A stretch of 64,000 nucleotides of DNA from assembly GCF_008802365.1 (NCBI RefSeq), contig NZ_VZQZ01000002.1, positions 274,363-338,362 on the forward strand. Direction: 5' to 3'. The position numbers were made by a program, and so were the translations under genes. The notes beneath the pieces are model-generated. The model did not search any database, was not told the DNA's origin, and worked only from the letters and a program-made list of their open reading frames with translations. Numbering within the stretch: position 1 is the stretch's first letter; each line of letters starts with the position of its first letter. The stretch comes from Oryzomonas japonica. Its GTDB lineage: Bacteria > Desulfobacterota > Desulfuromonadia > Geobacterales > Pseudopelobacteraceae. Positions 45,893-54,806 of this stretch are shown in pieces.

Positions 45893-45927
45893 ATCGGCTA
45901 GGCGGCCTCTGTTGAACCAAACGGTGG

Positions 45928-47148
45928 TTATCCGGTTTTCCCGCCGCACTCGTCCCTCAGTATTTCAACCCGTCTTTGCAGGATGAAGTCGGGCCGTTTT
46001 CTCGGCGCCATCCCCTCCAAGCGGGCGTCATCGATCCCCATAGCAACGGTGGTCATTGTCGCAATCCGAACAGCCCGTTCCCACTCCTGCCACGCAAACG
46101 GCCCACCCGGTTTATCCGCCGCAGACACCAGCGGCAGTATCTCGCCAATCCGGGCCTTCACGGCTTGCTGCGCCGTTTCCAGTATGGTGGAGTCCCGCAG
46201 TTCACCCCACCGGTTGAGCAGGCCGTGGAGCCTGCTGGTCCAGGCCAGGGCCGTGCGGTAAGATGAAGGCAGCCGCAAGCGTTCGCACAGGCTGCGGGCC
46301 AGATCAAAACCTGCATCCTCGTGGCCGTGGTGTCGGGGATGGTTCGCCGGGTCGGTGGCCAGTTTACCGATATCGTGGAAAAAAGCGCAGAATCGGGCCA
46401 GCGGGTCACCGGTCCGCTCGGCCACCCGTTCAAGCACCTGAATCGCATGGCTGAGCAGGTCCCCTTCGGGATGATACTGCACCGGCCCGGCGGGGATTGC
46501 CGGCATGGCAAAGAGTTCCGGCAGGTAGCCACGGCCGACATTGAATTGGAGCATGCGCGCAAAAAAACGCTCCGGCTGCGCCCCCTCCAAGGCTTTCAAC
46601 ATCTCGCGGGAAAACCGTTCCACCGGCAACAGACGCAACGGTTGCTGCCACTCCCGTTCCCGAATCAAGGCCTCGCTTTCAGGGGTCAACAGCCAACCGT
46701 CGACCTCGAACCGGAAGGCGCGGAATATGCGCAGCGGGTCATCGTTGAACGAGCGGGGGGAACAGACCGCCAGCCTGCGCTGTTCCAGGTCAAGCCTGCC
46801 GCCCAGCGGATCGATGAGTTCGCCGTCAAGGGTCATGGCCATGGCGTTGACGGTGAAATCGCGGCGGGCGAGGTCTTCGGCCAGGGCTGTGTCCAGGTCG
46901 GGCAATTGCGTTACCTCGATGGAACCGAAGGTTTGGTTATACCGGAACCAGATGGGTGCTATGCTCCTGGGCTCCAGTTTTCGGAAGCCGCAGGCGGCCA
47001 GTTGGGCCGCATCCAGACTGACCACCAGGTCAATGTCAGAACCCGCCCGCCCCAGGAGGTGATCCCGCACACTGCCGCCCACAAGGAGGATGCGCCCGTG
47101 GCTGGCCGCGGGAAAAAGCTCTTTGAGAATAGCGATGGTCGTGTTCAT
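45928..47148 (-). CDS. tRNA nucleotidyltransferase/poly(A) polymerase family protein with HD domain
   Basis: The 406-residue protein has the class II nucleotidyltransferase head LLVGGSVRDHLLGRAGSDIDLVV (about residues 21-43, with DxD). RRDFTVNAMAM and DPLRIFRAFRFEVDGW (the base-selecting region) follow. A C-terminal HD phosphohydrolase domain contains LLSHAIQVLERV and CAFFHDIGKLA. The family includes CCA-adding enzymes, split CC- and A-adding enzymes and poly(A) polymerases. I cannot say which base it adds; the HD domain favours a CCA-type tRNA enzyme that may also act on 2',3'-cyclic ends. Confidence 0.88.
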   Translation of the reverse strand: MNTTIAILKELFPAASHGRILLVGGSVRDHLLGRAGSDIDLVVSLDAAQLAACGFRKLEPRSIAPIWFRYNQTFGSIEVTQLPDLDTALAEDLARRDFTVNAMAMTLDGELIDPLGGRLDLEQRRLAVCSPRSFNDDPLRIFRAFRFEVDGWLLTPESEALIREREWQQPLRLLPVERFSREMLKALEGAQPERFFARMLQFNVGRGYLPELFAMPAIPAGPVQYHPEGDLLSHAIQVLERVAERTGDPLARFCAFFHDIGKLATDPANHPRHHGHEDAGFDLARSLCERLRLPSSYRTALAWTSRLHGLLNRWGELRDSTILETAQQAVKARIGEILPLVSAADKPGGPFAWQEWERAVRIATMTTVAMGIDDARLEGMAPRKRPDFILQRRVEILRDECGGKTG

Positions 47149-47264
47149 AGGGAGAATGGCCTCATCATCGGTTCGTTATGTATGGTATGGCTATTCTAGC
47201 CTCTTCCGATTGTAAATACTCGTACTTATGACACTCCCTCGCTATGTTCAGTTCGCACATAGTG

Positions 47265-48137
47265 TTATCCGAGCCGTATCAGAGCCGCACCGGCCAGGAT
47301 GAGCAGGGCCGAAACCATCCGGATTCTGCCGAACGACTCGCCGAGGAAAAGGATGCCGATCAGCACCCCCACCAAAATACTGACTTGGCGGACCGGCACG
47401 GCATAGCTGACCGGCGACAGATTGAGACCGTAGCGGAAGGTGAGAAACGAGGCCATGATGATCGGGCCGCTCCAGAGTACCAGAGCCCAATGCTCGCACA
47501 ATTCCTGTCCGATGTGGGATCGATACTTGGGGCGGGCCAGATTGATGGTCATCATGGCCAGCATGGAGAGAACTAGAAAATAGGTGAAATAAAGCGGCGA
47601 GTAGCTTTTGACGCCGGTCTTTTCAGCTATGGAACCTATGGAGTAGATAAATCCGGCCGTCAGTGCCGCCTGGACCGACTGGCTGCGCAGGTTGCGGAAG
47701 GGGCGCACCAGTTCGAGCAGTGAAAAACGTTGCATTTGTACCGAGAAAGTCCCGAGGATCACCAGTAGGATACCGCAGACGCCCACGACGGAAAGGCGTT
47801 CTCTCAACAGAATCATGCCCCAGATGGGCACATAGATCATGGAGGTCTGGGACAGGGGGTACACGACCGACAGGTCGCCACCCCGGTAGGCGCGGCCGTT
47901 AAAGAGGTGGTAGAGGACGTAGCAGACCGCACCGATGGCGATCATGAACACGGTTTGGGAGCCTGGCCAACGGAACGGTTCGGCGACCAGCGGCAGGCAA
48001 AGGCTGAAGAGCAGGCTGGAGGCGATGAACATCCACCAGATGAAGACGGTCTTGTGGGTGCTGCGCTTCACCAACAGGTTCCAAAGGGCGTGCATGACTG
48101 CCGAGATGACGATCAGGGTAAAGGCGGGTGTGCTCAT
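47265..48137 (-). CDS. EamA/DMT superfamily transporter
   Basis: The 290-residue membrane protein has ten predicted helices in two EamA repeats. It starts MSTPAFTLIVISAVMHALWNLLVKRST, with the motif HALWN typical of the family. The second repeat ends SPVSYAVPVRQVSILVGVLIGILFLGESFGRIRMVSALLILAGAALI, a classic EamA end. Substrates in this superfamily include amino acids, nucleosides and metabolites; nothing in the sequence or neighbourhood identifies one. It is a single gene with 116 bases of unassigned sequence downstream. Confidence 0.85.
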   Translation of the reverse strand: MSTPAFTLIVISAVMHALWNLLVKRSTHKTVFIWWMFIASSLLFSLCLPLVAEPFRWPGSQTVFMIAIGAVCYVLYHLFNGRAYRGGDLSVVYPLSQTSMIYVPIWGMILLRERLSVVGVCGILLVILGTFSVQMQRFSLLELVRPFRNLRSQSVQAALTAGFIYSIGSIAEKTGVKSYSPLYFTYFLVLSMLAMMTINLARPKYRSHIGQELCEHWALVLWSGPIIMASFLTFRYGLNLSPVSYAVPVRQVSILVGVLIGILFLGESFGRIRMVSALLILAGAALIRLG

Positions 48138-48181
48138 GGAGGCATTATAGTCGAGGTTGACGTCAAGGGGAAATAATCTAA

Positions 48182-49090
48182 TTATGGCTCATGTCTTTCC
48201 ATCTCCTGCTTGCCGACCCCGTAAAGTCCGGTCAACAGGTTTTCTCCCGGCGAAGCGCCGAGGGCTCCCTTCAGGCCACCCTCACCCTCAATCCGCTCGA
48301 ACAGGGCCACGGTGCGTCGTACAACCTCCTGTGCCAGATCGTCGGGCGTTTCGATCCTCTTTTCACCCGTCACCGGGTGACGCCAGTTGCCAAGCAATTG
48401 GACAGGGTCGTTCCCGGACCGGATCAGGGGATAGAACAGGTGCCGCGCCTGCCTGAACAGGGGGAACGGCAGGCAGGCCAGCAGGCGGGCGGCCAGTTTC
48501 CAAAAGGTGCTGTCGTACATGGCCTGGATGCGGCAGTGGAGCGTTAGAGCCCGTTCCAGCACCTGATGCGGCAGTTGCCCCTCGGGATCGAAGAGGAGGG
48601 CGCTTGCCGTGACCAACTCGGCCCGGATGGCGGGGGTCATGAGGGCATCCAGCCGTTGTGCCGGGAGATGATCGCCCTGGCGGGAGAAATGGCAATCGAG
48701 GGCGGTCTCCACCCGGTAGTGGCGGCCGATGTCCCGCGTGCCGCTGTGGGCATAGACGAAGGGGTGGAAGGCGATGTCGGCCTGCATGTGGGAGAGCACC
48801 CCCAGCAGGCAGACGAACAGCCCGGCCGGAAGACCTTTCGCCCCATAGCTCTCCTCGGCCCGAATAAGCGGGGCATAGCTGTTGCCCTCGGTATCGTGAA
48901 ACCGATGGGCCAGCCCCAGGGCGGTCGGGCCATGGGGGCCGCCTACGAGGTGCAGCAGGGTGTCGGGCAGAACCGCGCCGGCCAGATAGAGCACGCGGTT
49001 CTCGCGTATAAGGACGGAAAGGCGGCTCGTGTCTTCCAATCCGGCCAGCGATCGTTCGGCCAGTATCCAGTGGGTCAGTTCCTTGGGCAT
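48182..49090 (-). CDS. Zinc-dependent phospholipase C family protein
   Basis: The 302-residue protein starts MPKELTHWILAERSLAGLE; this His-containing start is the hallmark of the Zn_dep_PLPC family. Other metal-binding candidates are LSHMQADIAFHPFVYAHSG and the downstream YRVETALDCHFSRQGD. Like other cytosolic family members it has no signal peptide, and activity on phospholipids has not been shown for most of these proteins. It stands alone, 44 bases upstream (in map order) of the EamA gene. Confidence 0.83.
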   Translation of the reverse strand: MPKELTHWILAERSLAGLEDTSRLSVLIRENRVLYLAGAVLPDTLLHLVGGPHGPTALGLAHRFHDTEGNSYAPLIRAEESYGAKGLPAGLFVCLLGVLSHMQADIAFHPFVYAHSGTRDIGRHYRVETALDCHFSRQGDHLPAQRLDALMTPAIRAELVTASALLFDPEGQLPHQVLERALTLHCRIQAMYDSTFWKLAARLLACLPFPLFRQARHLFYPLIRSGNDPVQLLGNWRHPVTGEKRIETPDDLAQEVVRRTVALFERIEGEGGLKGALGASPGENLLTGLYGVGKQEMERHEP

Positions 49091-49153
49091 GGTGCGGTTT
49101 TCTCCAGGATGGCATGGGGAGGTGGGTCGGTGGTCCGCCTCAATCCTAACCGG

Positions 49154-49564
49154 TTAGGGCGCAAGAGTGCTCATGATCCGGCTCTGCACCGCAGGCATGA
49201 TATCCGCCATATAAGCCCCGAATTTCTTCATGATCGAGGCCCCCTCGGCGCTGGTGTAGAATTTGGTCAGCGCCTTGATTTCATCTGTCGTGAAATGTTT
49301 GGGCATGGCCGTAAGGGTGACCGATTCCAGGAACTTGGGATCGAGCGCCTTTTTGAGGGTTTCTGCGGCCATTACCTGCTGTTCCGGTGGGACGGTCTTC
49401 AGTATCTCGGTTGTCAGGTCTTTGGCCATGTTTTCGGGCGGCACGGCCTTCAGATATGCCCTGGTGGCCGCAATCCGATTATTTTTGGTGTCGTCGGCAT
49501 GGCTAGGCACGGCGGACGCCAGGAGGGCTGCGGAGAGGAGGAATATGGAGAGTAGGTGTTTCAT
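49154..49564 (-). CDS. DUF2059 family periplasmic protein
   Basis: The 136-residue protein has a signal peptide (MKHLLSIFLLSAALLASAVPSHA). A helical domain follows with TAMPKHFTTDEIKALTKFYTSAEGASIMKKFGAYMADIMPAVQ, the DUF2059 core. The function of the family is unknown. GAAAGGACC lies just before the ATG. It is separated from nrdJ upstream by a hairpin (49682-49712), so it may have its own promoter. Confidence 0.83.
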   Translation of the reverse strand: MKHLLSIFLLSAALLASAVPSHADDTKNNRIAATRAYLKAVPPENMAKDLTTEILKTVPPEQQVMAAETLKKALDPKFLESVTLTAMPKHFTTDEIKALTKFYTSAEGASIMKKFGAYMADIMPAVQSRIMSTLAP

Positions 49565-49681
49565 GGGAGGTCCTTTCGGGAGGGTGTTAAGTCTTTTGAT
49601 GGGGGTGATTTACCCCAATGGAACAATTCACCTATGAACTTGCAGAATGCCGCCCTCATTCATCTTCCGTTTCAAACACAA

Positions 49682-49712
49682 ACCGGCGCCCGGAATAATC
49701 CGCAGCGCCGGT
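49682..49712 (-). terminator. Probable terminator hairpin downstream of nrdJ
   Basis: ACCGGCGC (49682-49689) pairs with GCGCCGGT (49705-49712) around 15 bases. On the minus strand the stem is followed by TTGTGTTTG, a short U-rich tract. It lies 43 bases after the nrdJ stop. Confidence 0.55.
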
Positions 49713-49754
49713 AGTTTACTCAGTACCTATGTCGTTCGAAATCAGTTTTGAGCG

Positions 49755-51995
49755 TTATGCACACTCCGAGTATCCGCACACGCGGCAGACGCAGCAGCCG
49801 CCCTCGTGCTCGATAATGCCGCCGCAATCGGGGCAGGCGCCTCGTTCCTGGGTGGCCGTCTCGGCGTCGATGTCGTAGCCATTGGCCACCATGTGGGCCT
49901 GGATGGCCTTGGCCACGGCGTCGGCGCAGGAAAGTATGCGGTTGTCGCCAAAGCCGGAGGGGCAGTGGCAGGAGATTCCCAGGAGTTGTTTGATGACCTG
50001 ACGGGCCTGGACGCCGCTACGCCATGCCAGGGAAACCATGCGGCCGATGGCCTCGCTTTGAGACGCGGCGCAACCGCCGGCCTTGCCCATGGTGGTGAAG
50101 AGTTCGAACAAGCCGTTGTTGTCCTCGTTGACGGTTACGTAGAGCGGCCCGCAGCCGGTCTGCATCTGGTAAGTCCATCCTTTGAGCGCCTTGGGACGGT
50201 CGCGCTTGATGGTCTTTTTCTCGGCTTCCACCGGCGTGGCGGCCACGGCAGCCTGCTGTTCCTCCTTTTTGCCGGTGGAAAGCACCTGCTCGTCGCGGGA
50301 ACCGTCACGATAGATGGTGACACCCTTGCAGCCGGTTTCGTAGGCCAGCATGTAGGCCTTTTCCACATCGTCCATGGTGGCCGAATTGGGGAAGTTAACC
50401 GTCTTGGAGACCGCGTTGTCGGTGTAGAGCTGGAAAGCTGCCTGCATCTGGATATGGTCTTCCGGGGTGATGTCGTGGGCGGTGACGAAGACCCTGCGCA
50501 CGTCTTCCGGCACTTCGGGGATGTCGTGGACGGTGCCGTGTTCGGCGATTTTCTTCATGAGCGCTTCGGAATAGAAGCCGCGCTCCTTGGCGATCTGTTC
50601 GAAGATCGGGTTGACCTCCACCAGCACGTTTTTGTCCATGACGGTACGGATGTAGGAAACGGCAAAGAGCGGCTCCACGCCGGAGGAGGCGTTGGAGATG
50701 ATCGAGATGGTGCCGGTGGGCGCAATGGTGGTAACCGTTGCGTTACGCATGGGCGGTGCGCCCTTTGTGTCGAAGATCGAACCCTGGAAATTGGGGAAGG
50801 AACCGCGCTGCTTGCCCAACTCCTGGGATGCCAGATGCCCTTCGTCGTTGATGAACTTCATTATTTTCTTGCCCAGTTTGACAGCCTCTTCGGAGTTGTA
50901 GGGCACTCCCAGCAGGATCAGCATGTCGGCCCAGCCCATGACCCCCAGGCCGATCTTGCGGTTCGCGTGGGTCATGTCGTGAATCTGCTGCAAGGGGTAG
51001 TTGTTGGCCTCGATAACGTTATCCAAGAAGTTTACCGAGTCGTGCACGACGGTTTTCAGTTTCTTCCAGTCAACGGTACCGTCCTTGACGAATTTCCCCA
51101 GGTTGATGGAACCAAGGTTGCACGATTCGTAGGGGAGCAGAGGCTGTTCGCCGCAGGGGTTGGTGGATTCGATCTCACCGATATGGGGGGTCGGGTTGTC
51201 GCGGTTGAGGCGGTCCAGGAAGATGATACCCGGTTCGCCGTTTTCCCAAGCCTGCACCACGATACGGTGAAAGACCTTGCGGGCGTTTTGACGGCCAAAG
51301 ACCTTCTTGTCGCGGGGGTTGATCAGGTCGTACTCTTCGTCCCGCTCCACGGCCTGCATGAATTTTTCGGTCAAGCCGACGGAGATGTTGAAGTTGTTGA
51401 GCTGCTTCTGGTCGGCCTTGCACATGATGAAATCCATGATATTGGGGTGATCGACCCGCAGGATGCCCATATTGGCGCCCCGCCGGGTGCCGCCCTGCTT
51501 GATGGTTTCGGTGGCGATGTCGAACACCCGCATGAAAGAGAGCGGGCCGCTGGAGATGCCGGTGGTCGAACTGACCACGTCATTGGCCGGACGCAGGCGC
51601 GAGAAGGAAAAACCGGTGCCGCCGCCGGACTTGTGGATCAGGGCGGTGAATTTGACGGCGTCGAAGATCTCTTCCATGGAATCGCCCACCGGCAGGACAA
51701 AACAGGCCGAGAGCTGCCCCAGTTGGCGGCCGGCATTCATCAGGGTCGGGGAGTTGGGGAGAAATTCGAAGTTGGTCATCATGCGGTAAAACGTATCGGC
51801 CAAGCCTTTGAGGTCGGCTTTTTTGTCGAATTTTTTATTGGGAGCCGCAATGGTTTCGGCGACGCGACGGAACATGTGCGCCGGCGTCTCCAGCACCTTG
51901 CCCTCGGCATCGCGCCTCAAATAACGCTTTTCAAGGACGGTTGCGGCATTTTTTGAAAGGTCGGGGATTGTGTCGTGTGAGGATTCCTTTTTCAT
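49755..51995 (-). CDS. nrdJ: Adenosylcobalamin-dependent (class II) ribonucleotide reductase
   Basis: The 746-residue enzyme makes deoxyribonucleotides using coenzyme B12, with no oxygen requirement. The N-terminus has VLEKRYLRRDAEGKVLETPAHMFRRVA, and the catalytic barrel includes NSPTLMNAGRQLGQLSACFVLPV, RLNRDNPTPHIGEIESTNPCGEQPLLPYESCNLGSIN and TVTTIAPTGTISIISNASSGVEP. The C-terminal part carries a redox/zinc segment CPDCGGIIEHEGGCCVCRVCGYSEC. Two NrdR-like boxes lie at its promoter (52072-52119). It is the only ribonucleotide reductase in the window. Confidence 0.97.
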   Translation of the reverse strand: MKKESSHDTIPDLSKNAATVLEKRYLRRDAEGKVLETPAHMFRRVAETIAAPNKKFDKKADLKGLADTFYRMMTNFEFLPNSPTLMNAGRQLGQLSACFVLPVGDSMEEIFDAVKFTALIHKSGGGTGFSFSRLRPANDVVSSTTGISSGPLSFMRVFDIATETIKQGGTRRGANMGILRVDHPNIMDFIMCKADQKQLNNFNISVGLTEKFMQAVERDEEYDLINPRDKKVFGRQNARKVFHRIVVQAWENGEPGIIFLDRLNRDNPTPHIGEIESTNPCGEQPLLPYESCNLGSINLGKFVKDGTVDWKKLKTVVHDSVNFLDNVIEANNYPLQQIHDMTHANRKIGLGVMGWADMLILLGVPYNSEEAVKLGKKIMKFINDEGHLASQELGKQRGSFPNFQGSIFDTKGAPPMRNATVTTIAPTGTISIISNASSGVEPLFAVSYIRTVMDKNVLVEVNPIFEQIAKERGFYSEALMKKIAEHGTVHDIPEVPEDVRRVFVTAHDITPEDHIQMQAAFQLYTDNAVSKTVNFPNSATMDDVEKAYMLAYETGCKGVTIYRDGSRDEQVLSTGKKEEQQAAVAATPVEAEKKTIKRDRPKALKGWTYQMQTGCGPLYVTVNEDNNGLFELFTTMGKAGGCAASQSEAIGRMVSLAWRSGVQARQVIKQLLGISCHCPSGFGDNRILSCADAVAKAIQAHMVANGYDIDAETATQERGACPDCGGIIEHEGGCCVCRVCGYSECA

Positions 51996-52071
51996 GGATG
52001 GTTCTCCTTGTGGCGTGAAAAAATCGAGTTATTTTGAGGAATTGGGGGTAGAATGTATTACTCGCGCAAAA

Positions 52072-52126
52072 CCACAATATTTGGTGGAGCGCGCAAAATA
52101 AAACCACAACATATATGACAAGTCAA
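52072..52126 (-). promoter_or_regulatory. nrdJ promoter with tandem NrdR-like boxes
   Basis: Two related 16-base sites, CCACAATATTTGGTGG (52072-52087) and CCACAACATATATGAC (52104-52119), start exactly 32 bases apart, about three helical turns, as NrdR boxes do. The first fits the NrdR palindrome well, the second more weakly. On the minus strand TTGACT (52126-52121), 17 bases and TTTTAT (52103-52098) form a promoter whose spacer is the second box. Confidence 0.75.
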
Positions 52127-52227
52127 TATAATATTTACGGCAAATATAACGTGCTGAAAAGAACAAAAAATTTACAGTTACCCCGCAACTATGATAGAAG
52201 CTAAGACATTACCGAATGGAGCACCGT

Positions 52228-53448
52228 GTGAAGAACCTTGTTTTCAGGTGCGTCGGCATCTGCCTCATAATCCTGCCATTAATCGTTTGCCGGAACACCT
52301 GCGTCGCGAGTGAAGGAAACCCGCTCACCAGAAGCGCCATGGCGGCACGGCTCCAAGGTATTGTTCCCCTTGAATCGGCCCGTCCCCAGGCATCCCATGC
52401 CGTTGACGGCCCCTCCTCGTCCCCCCAAAAACGCCCTGATATCCGTTACGACCATGCGACCCTCACCGAAGACGTCACGTGGCGTGGGACCGTGTTGATC
52501 AGGGGGGCTTTGGTGGTTGCCCCCCAGGCCACGCTTCGCATCGAACCGGGAACGACGGTGCGCTTTGCCCGGGTCGATGGCGCTCTCCGCAAGGCCCGTC
52601 TGGTTGTCATGGGTCGTATTCAAAGCATCGGCACGGCCGAACGGCCGATCCTGTTTTCTTCGGACGCCCCCATGCCGGTCACGGGAGACTGGGGCGGTAT
52701 CCTGCTGCTTGCAACCGAAAAACGCAATCAGTTCGAACATACCGCCATCGAAGGGGCGGAAACGGGGCTCGAAGCGCATTTTTCGGCCTTTACCGCCAAG
52801 TCGGCGCGCGTCACCCTCTCAAAAACAGGTTTGTCGCTGCGCGACAGCATCGCCACTATTGCATCGTCGAGTTTTTCAGCCTGTGAAACGGGCATCGAGG
52901 TGCATGATGCTGAATTTGAACTGCGCGACAGCAGTGTGAGCACGAACCGCCAGGGGATGTCCCTGTTCCGTTCGTCGGTCGTCCTGGCGTCCACCAGCGT
53001 GACGGACAACGGCCAGCGGGGGATTCTGGCCGAGGAATGCCGCCTCAGGATCAGTTCCTGCAACATCTCCTCGAACGGTGCCGGAGCCATGGTAACGGGG
53101 GGGGAGGGGCAGATCTTCATGACGCGCTTCATGCTCAATAAGGATACGGCCCTGCATCTCGGCTCCAGCCGCATGAAGATCAATCGGTCTCTTTTCGCCG
53201 ACAACGACCGCGATGCCCTGCGGACCGAGGCCGGCCGGGTAACGGTCTGGGGATGCGCTTTCCGCGGCAACGGCGGTTTCAATCTCTATAACGCCGGACG
53301 TGAAGACGTGGTTGCCGTGCAGAACTGGTGGGGGGGTGACGATGAAAAGGCCATTTCATCCAAGGTGTTCGACGGTTCACGGGAACCGCGTTCCGGCACG
53401 GTGCGGGTATTCCCCTGGCTTTCCGGCCAGCCAGCCATTCTGCCTTGA
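52228..53448 (+). CDS. Exported right-handed parallel beta-helix protein
   Basis: The about 406-residue protein has a signal peptide (MKNLVFRCVGICLIILPLIVC). Short repeating beta-helix coils follow from about residue 80 to the end, for example TWRGTVLIRGALVVAPQATLRIEPGTTVRF, SIATIASSSFSACETGIEV and SVVLASTSVTDNGQRGILA. Such folds occur in periplasmic or surface carbohydrate-binding proteins; no catalytic motif is evident. I prefer the GTG at 52228, six bases after GGAG, to the ATG at 52216 inside that signal. A cysteine-desulfurase-like gene starts 11 bases after its stop. Confidence 0.8.
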   Translation: MKNLVFRCVGICLIILPLIVCRNTCVASEGNPLTRSAMAARLQGIVPLESARPQASHAVDGPSSSPQKRPDIRYDHATLTEDVTWRGTVLIRGALVVAPQATLRIEPGTTVRFARVDGALRKARLVVMGRIQSIGTAERPILFSSDAPMPVTGDWGGILLLATEKRNQFEHTAIEGAETGLEAHFSAFTAKSARVTLSKTGLSLRDSIATIASSSFSACETGIEVHDAEFELRDSSVSTNRQGMSLFRSSVVLASTSVTDNGQRGILAEECRLRISSCNISSNGAGAMVTGGEGQIFMTRFMLNKDTALHLGSSRMKINRSLFADNDRDALRTEAGRVTVWGCAFRGNGGFNLYNAGREDVVAVQNWWGGDDEKAISSKVFDGSREPRSGTVRVFPWLSGQPAILP

Positions 53449-53459
53449 AGCATAGCCCT

Positions 53460-54602
53460 ATGTCCATCTATCTCGATAACGCGGCAACTTCCCACCCTAA
53501 ACCGGAATCCGTTTACCAGGCGGTCATGCACGCCATGCGGGAGATTGGCGCATCTCCGGGACGCGGGGGGCATCGGCGCTCCCTGGAAGCCGGCCGTCTG
53601 TTGCTCCAGGCACGCGAAGCCATCGCTACCCTGTTCGCCATCCCCGACTCTTCGCGGATCATCATGACCCATAGCGCCACCGAGGCGCTTAACTTGGCGC
53701 TCCGGGGCGTTCTTGCGCCGGGCGACCATGTGGTTACCACCTCCATGGAACACAACTCCCTGATGCGTCCTCTGGCCGCCTTGCGCGCATCCGGGGTGGA
53801 GGTGACCGTGGTCAGGGCCGACGGCACCGGCATGGTGGACCCGGACGATGTCAGACGCGCCCTGAGGCCCACTACCCGGATGGTGGCCCTGGCCCATATC
53901 TCCAACGTCTGCGGCACAATTCAGCCCATCGACAGGATGGGGGCAATCGCCCGGGAGGCCGGCGCGCTGTTTCTGGTGGATGCGGCCCAATCGGCGGGCA
54001 GCGAACCGATCGATGTGATCAGAACCGGCATCGATCTTTTGGCCGCACCGGGGCACAAGGGGCTCTATGGCCCCCAGGGAACCGGTTTCCTCTACGCCTC
54101 CCCGGCTGTCCCCCTGAAACCGCTTCTTCAGGGGGGGACCGGCACCAGTTCCACTGCCGAGGAACAGCCCCTGACCCTGCCGGACGGCTTCGAGGCGGGC
54201 ACCCATAATATGCCCGGTATCGCCGGGCTCAAAGCCGGGGTCGAATTCGTACTGGAACAGGGGGTATCAGCTATCGGGGGCAAGGAACGCCACCTGGTCG
54301 CATCAGTCGCACAGCGCTTGGCCGAGGTGCCGCAGGTCACGCTCTACGGCCCATCCGACCCGACCCTGCGTGGCGGCGTACTCTCTTTTACCGTTGCGGG
54401 AACCGATCCCGCGGCCTTGGCATTCATGCTGGATCACAACCATGATATCGCCGTGCGCGCCGGGTTGCACTGCGCGCCCCAGGCGCACCGCACCCTGGGC
54501 AGCTTCCCCGGGGGCACCCTGCGCATGAGCCCGGGCTGGTTCTCCACGGGCGAAGAGATTGCTATTTTCTGTGATGCCGTTGTAGAATGCTGCCAGTTTT
54601 AG
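53460..54602 (+). CDS. Class V aminotransferase, cysteine desulfurase-like
   Basis: The about 380-residue PLP enzyme starts MSIYLDNAATSHPKPESVYQAV. The His-containing cofactor region is SMEHNSLMRPL and the Asp-Gln is VDAAQSAG. The Schiff-base lysine is in LLAAPGHKGLYGPQGTGFLY, and a cysteine near the C-terminus lies in RAGLHCAPQAH, where the catalytic Cys of SufS/IscS-type enzymes sits. It resembles the EF2568 family of cysteine desulfurase-like proteins. A TTG at 53445 could add five residues, but neither start has a clear ribosome binding site. No other isc/suf genes are nearby. Confidence 0.87.
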   Translation: MSIYLDNAATSHPKPESVYQAVMHAMREIGASPGRGGHRRSLEAGRLLLQAREAIATLFAIPDSSRIIMTHSATEALNLALRGVLAPGDHVVTTSMEHNSLMRPLAALRASGVEVTVVRADGTGMVDPDDVRRALRPTTRMVALAHISNVCGTIQPIDRMGAIAREAGALFLVDAAQSAGSEPIDVIRTGIDLLAAPGHKGLYGPQGTGFLYASPAVPLKPLLQGGTGTSSTAEEQPLTLPDGFEAGTHNMPGIAGLKAGVEFVLEQGVSAIGGKERHLVASVAQRLAEVPQVTLYGPSDPTLRGGVLSFTVAGTDPAALAFMLDHNHDIAVRAGLHCAPQAHRTLGSFPGGTLRMSPGWFSTGEEIAIFCDAVVECCQF

Positions 54603-54612
54603 AGAAGCATAT

Positions 54613-54755
54613 AAATCTGCCCCAGAGACTCAGAGAACTATATAGAAATTTAATTCAAAACTTAAAATATAGCTGCGTAACTACTCTTATTTAATAGAGT
54701 GTTTGTATGTGATCTCGGGGGGTTCTCCGTGTTTTCGTGCCCCTGCGGCAGATTT
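54613..54755. repeat. CCACAGAG-type palindromic element, degenerate copy 3
   Basis: AAATCTGCC (54613-54621) pairs exactly with GGCAGATTT (54747-54755). Next to it, CCCAGAGACTCAGAGAA and TTCTCCGTGTTTTCGTG are decayed forms of the arms seen in the copies at 36012 and 56148. The centre is AT-rich. It fills most of the gap before the PhoH gene. Confidence 0.65.
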
Positions 54756-54806
54756 GAATGTGTTTGGTCTCTTGTTTGATTAATCCTCCCGACAGAAAGG
54801 CCTTCC

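Noticed and set aside
49806-51956. A 716-codon open frame on the plus strand opposite nrdJ
   Set aside because: It is the antisense shadow of nrdJ, rich in Gly, Val and His, with no recognisable domain.
51996-52215. Cobalamin riboswitch upstream of the B12-dependent nrdJ
   Set aside because: I searched both strands by eye for a B12-box-like core and saw none. NrdR-like boxes explain the region better.
52216-52230. ATG at 52216 as the start of the beta-helix protein
   Set aside because: That ATG overlaps the GGAG that would serve as ribosome binding site for the GTG at 52228, and the signal peptide begins cleanly at the GTG.
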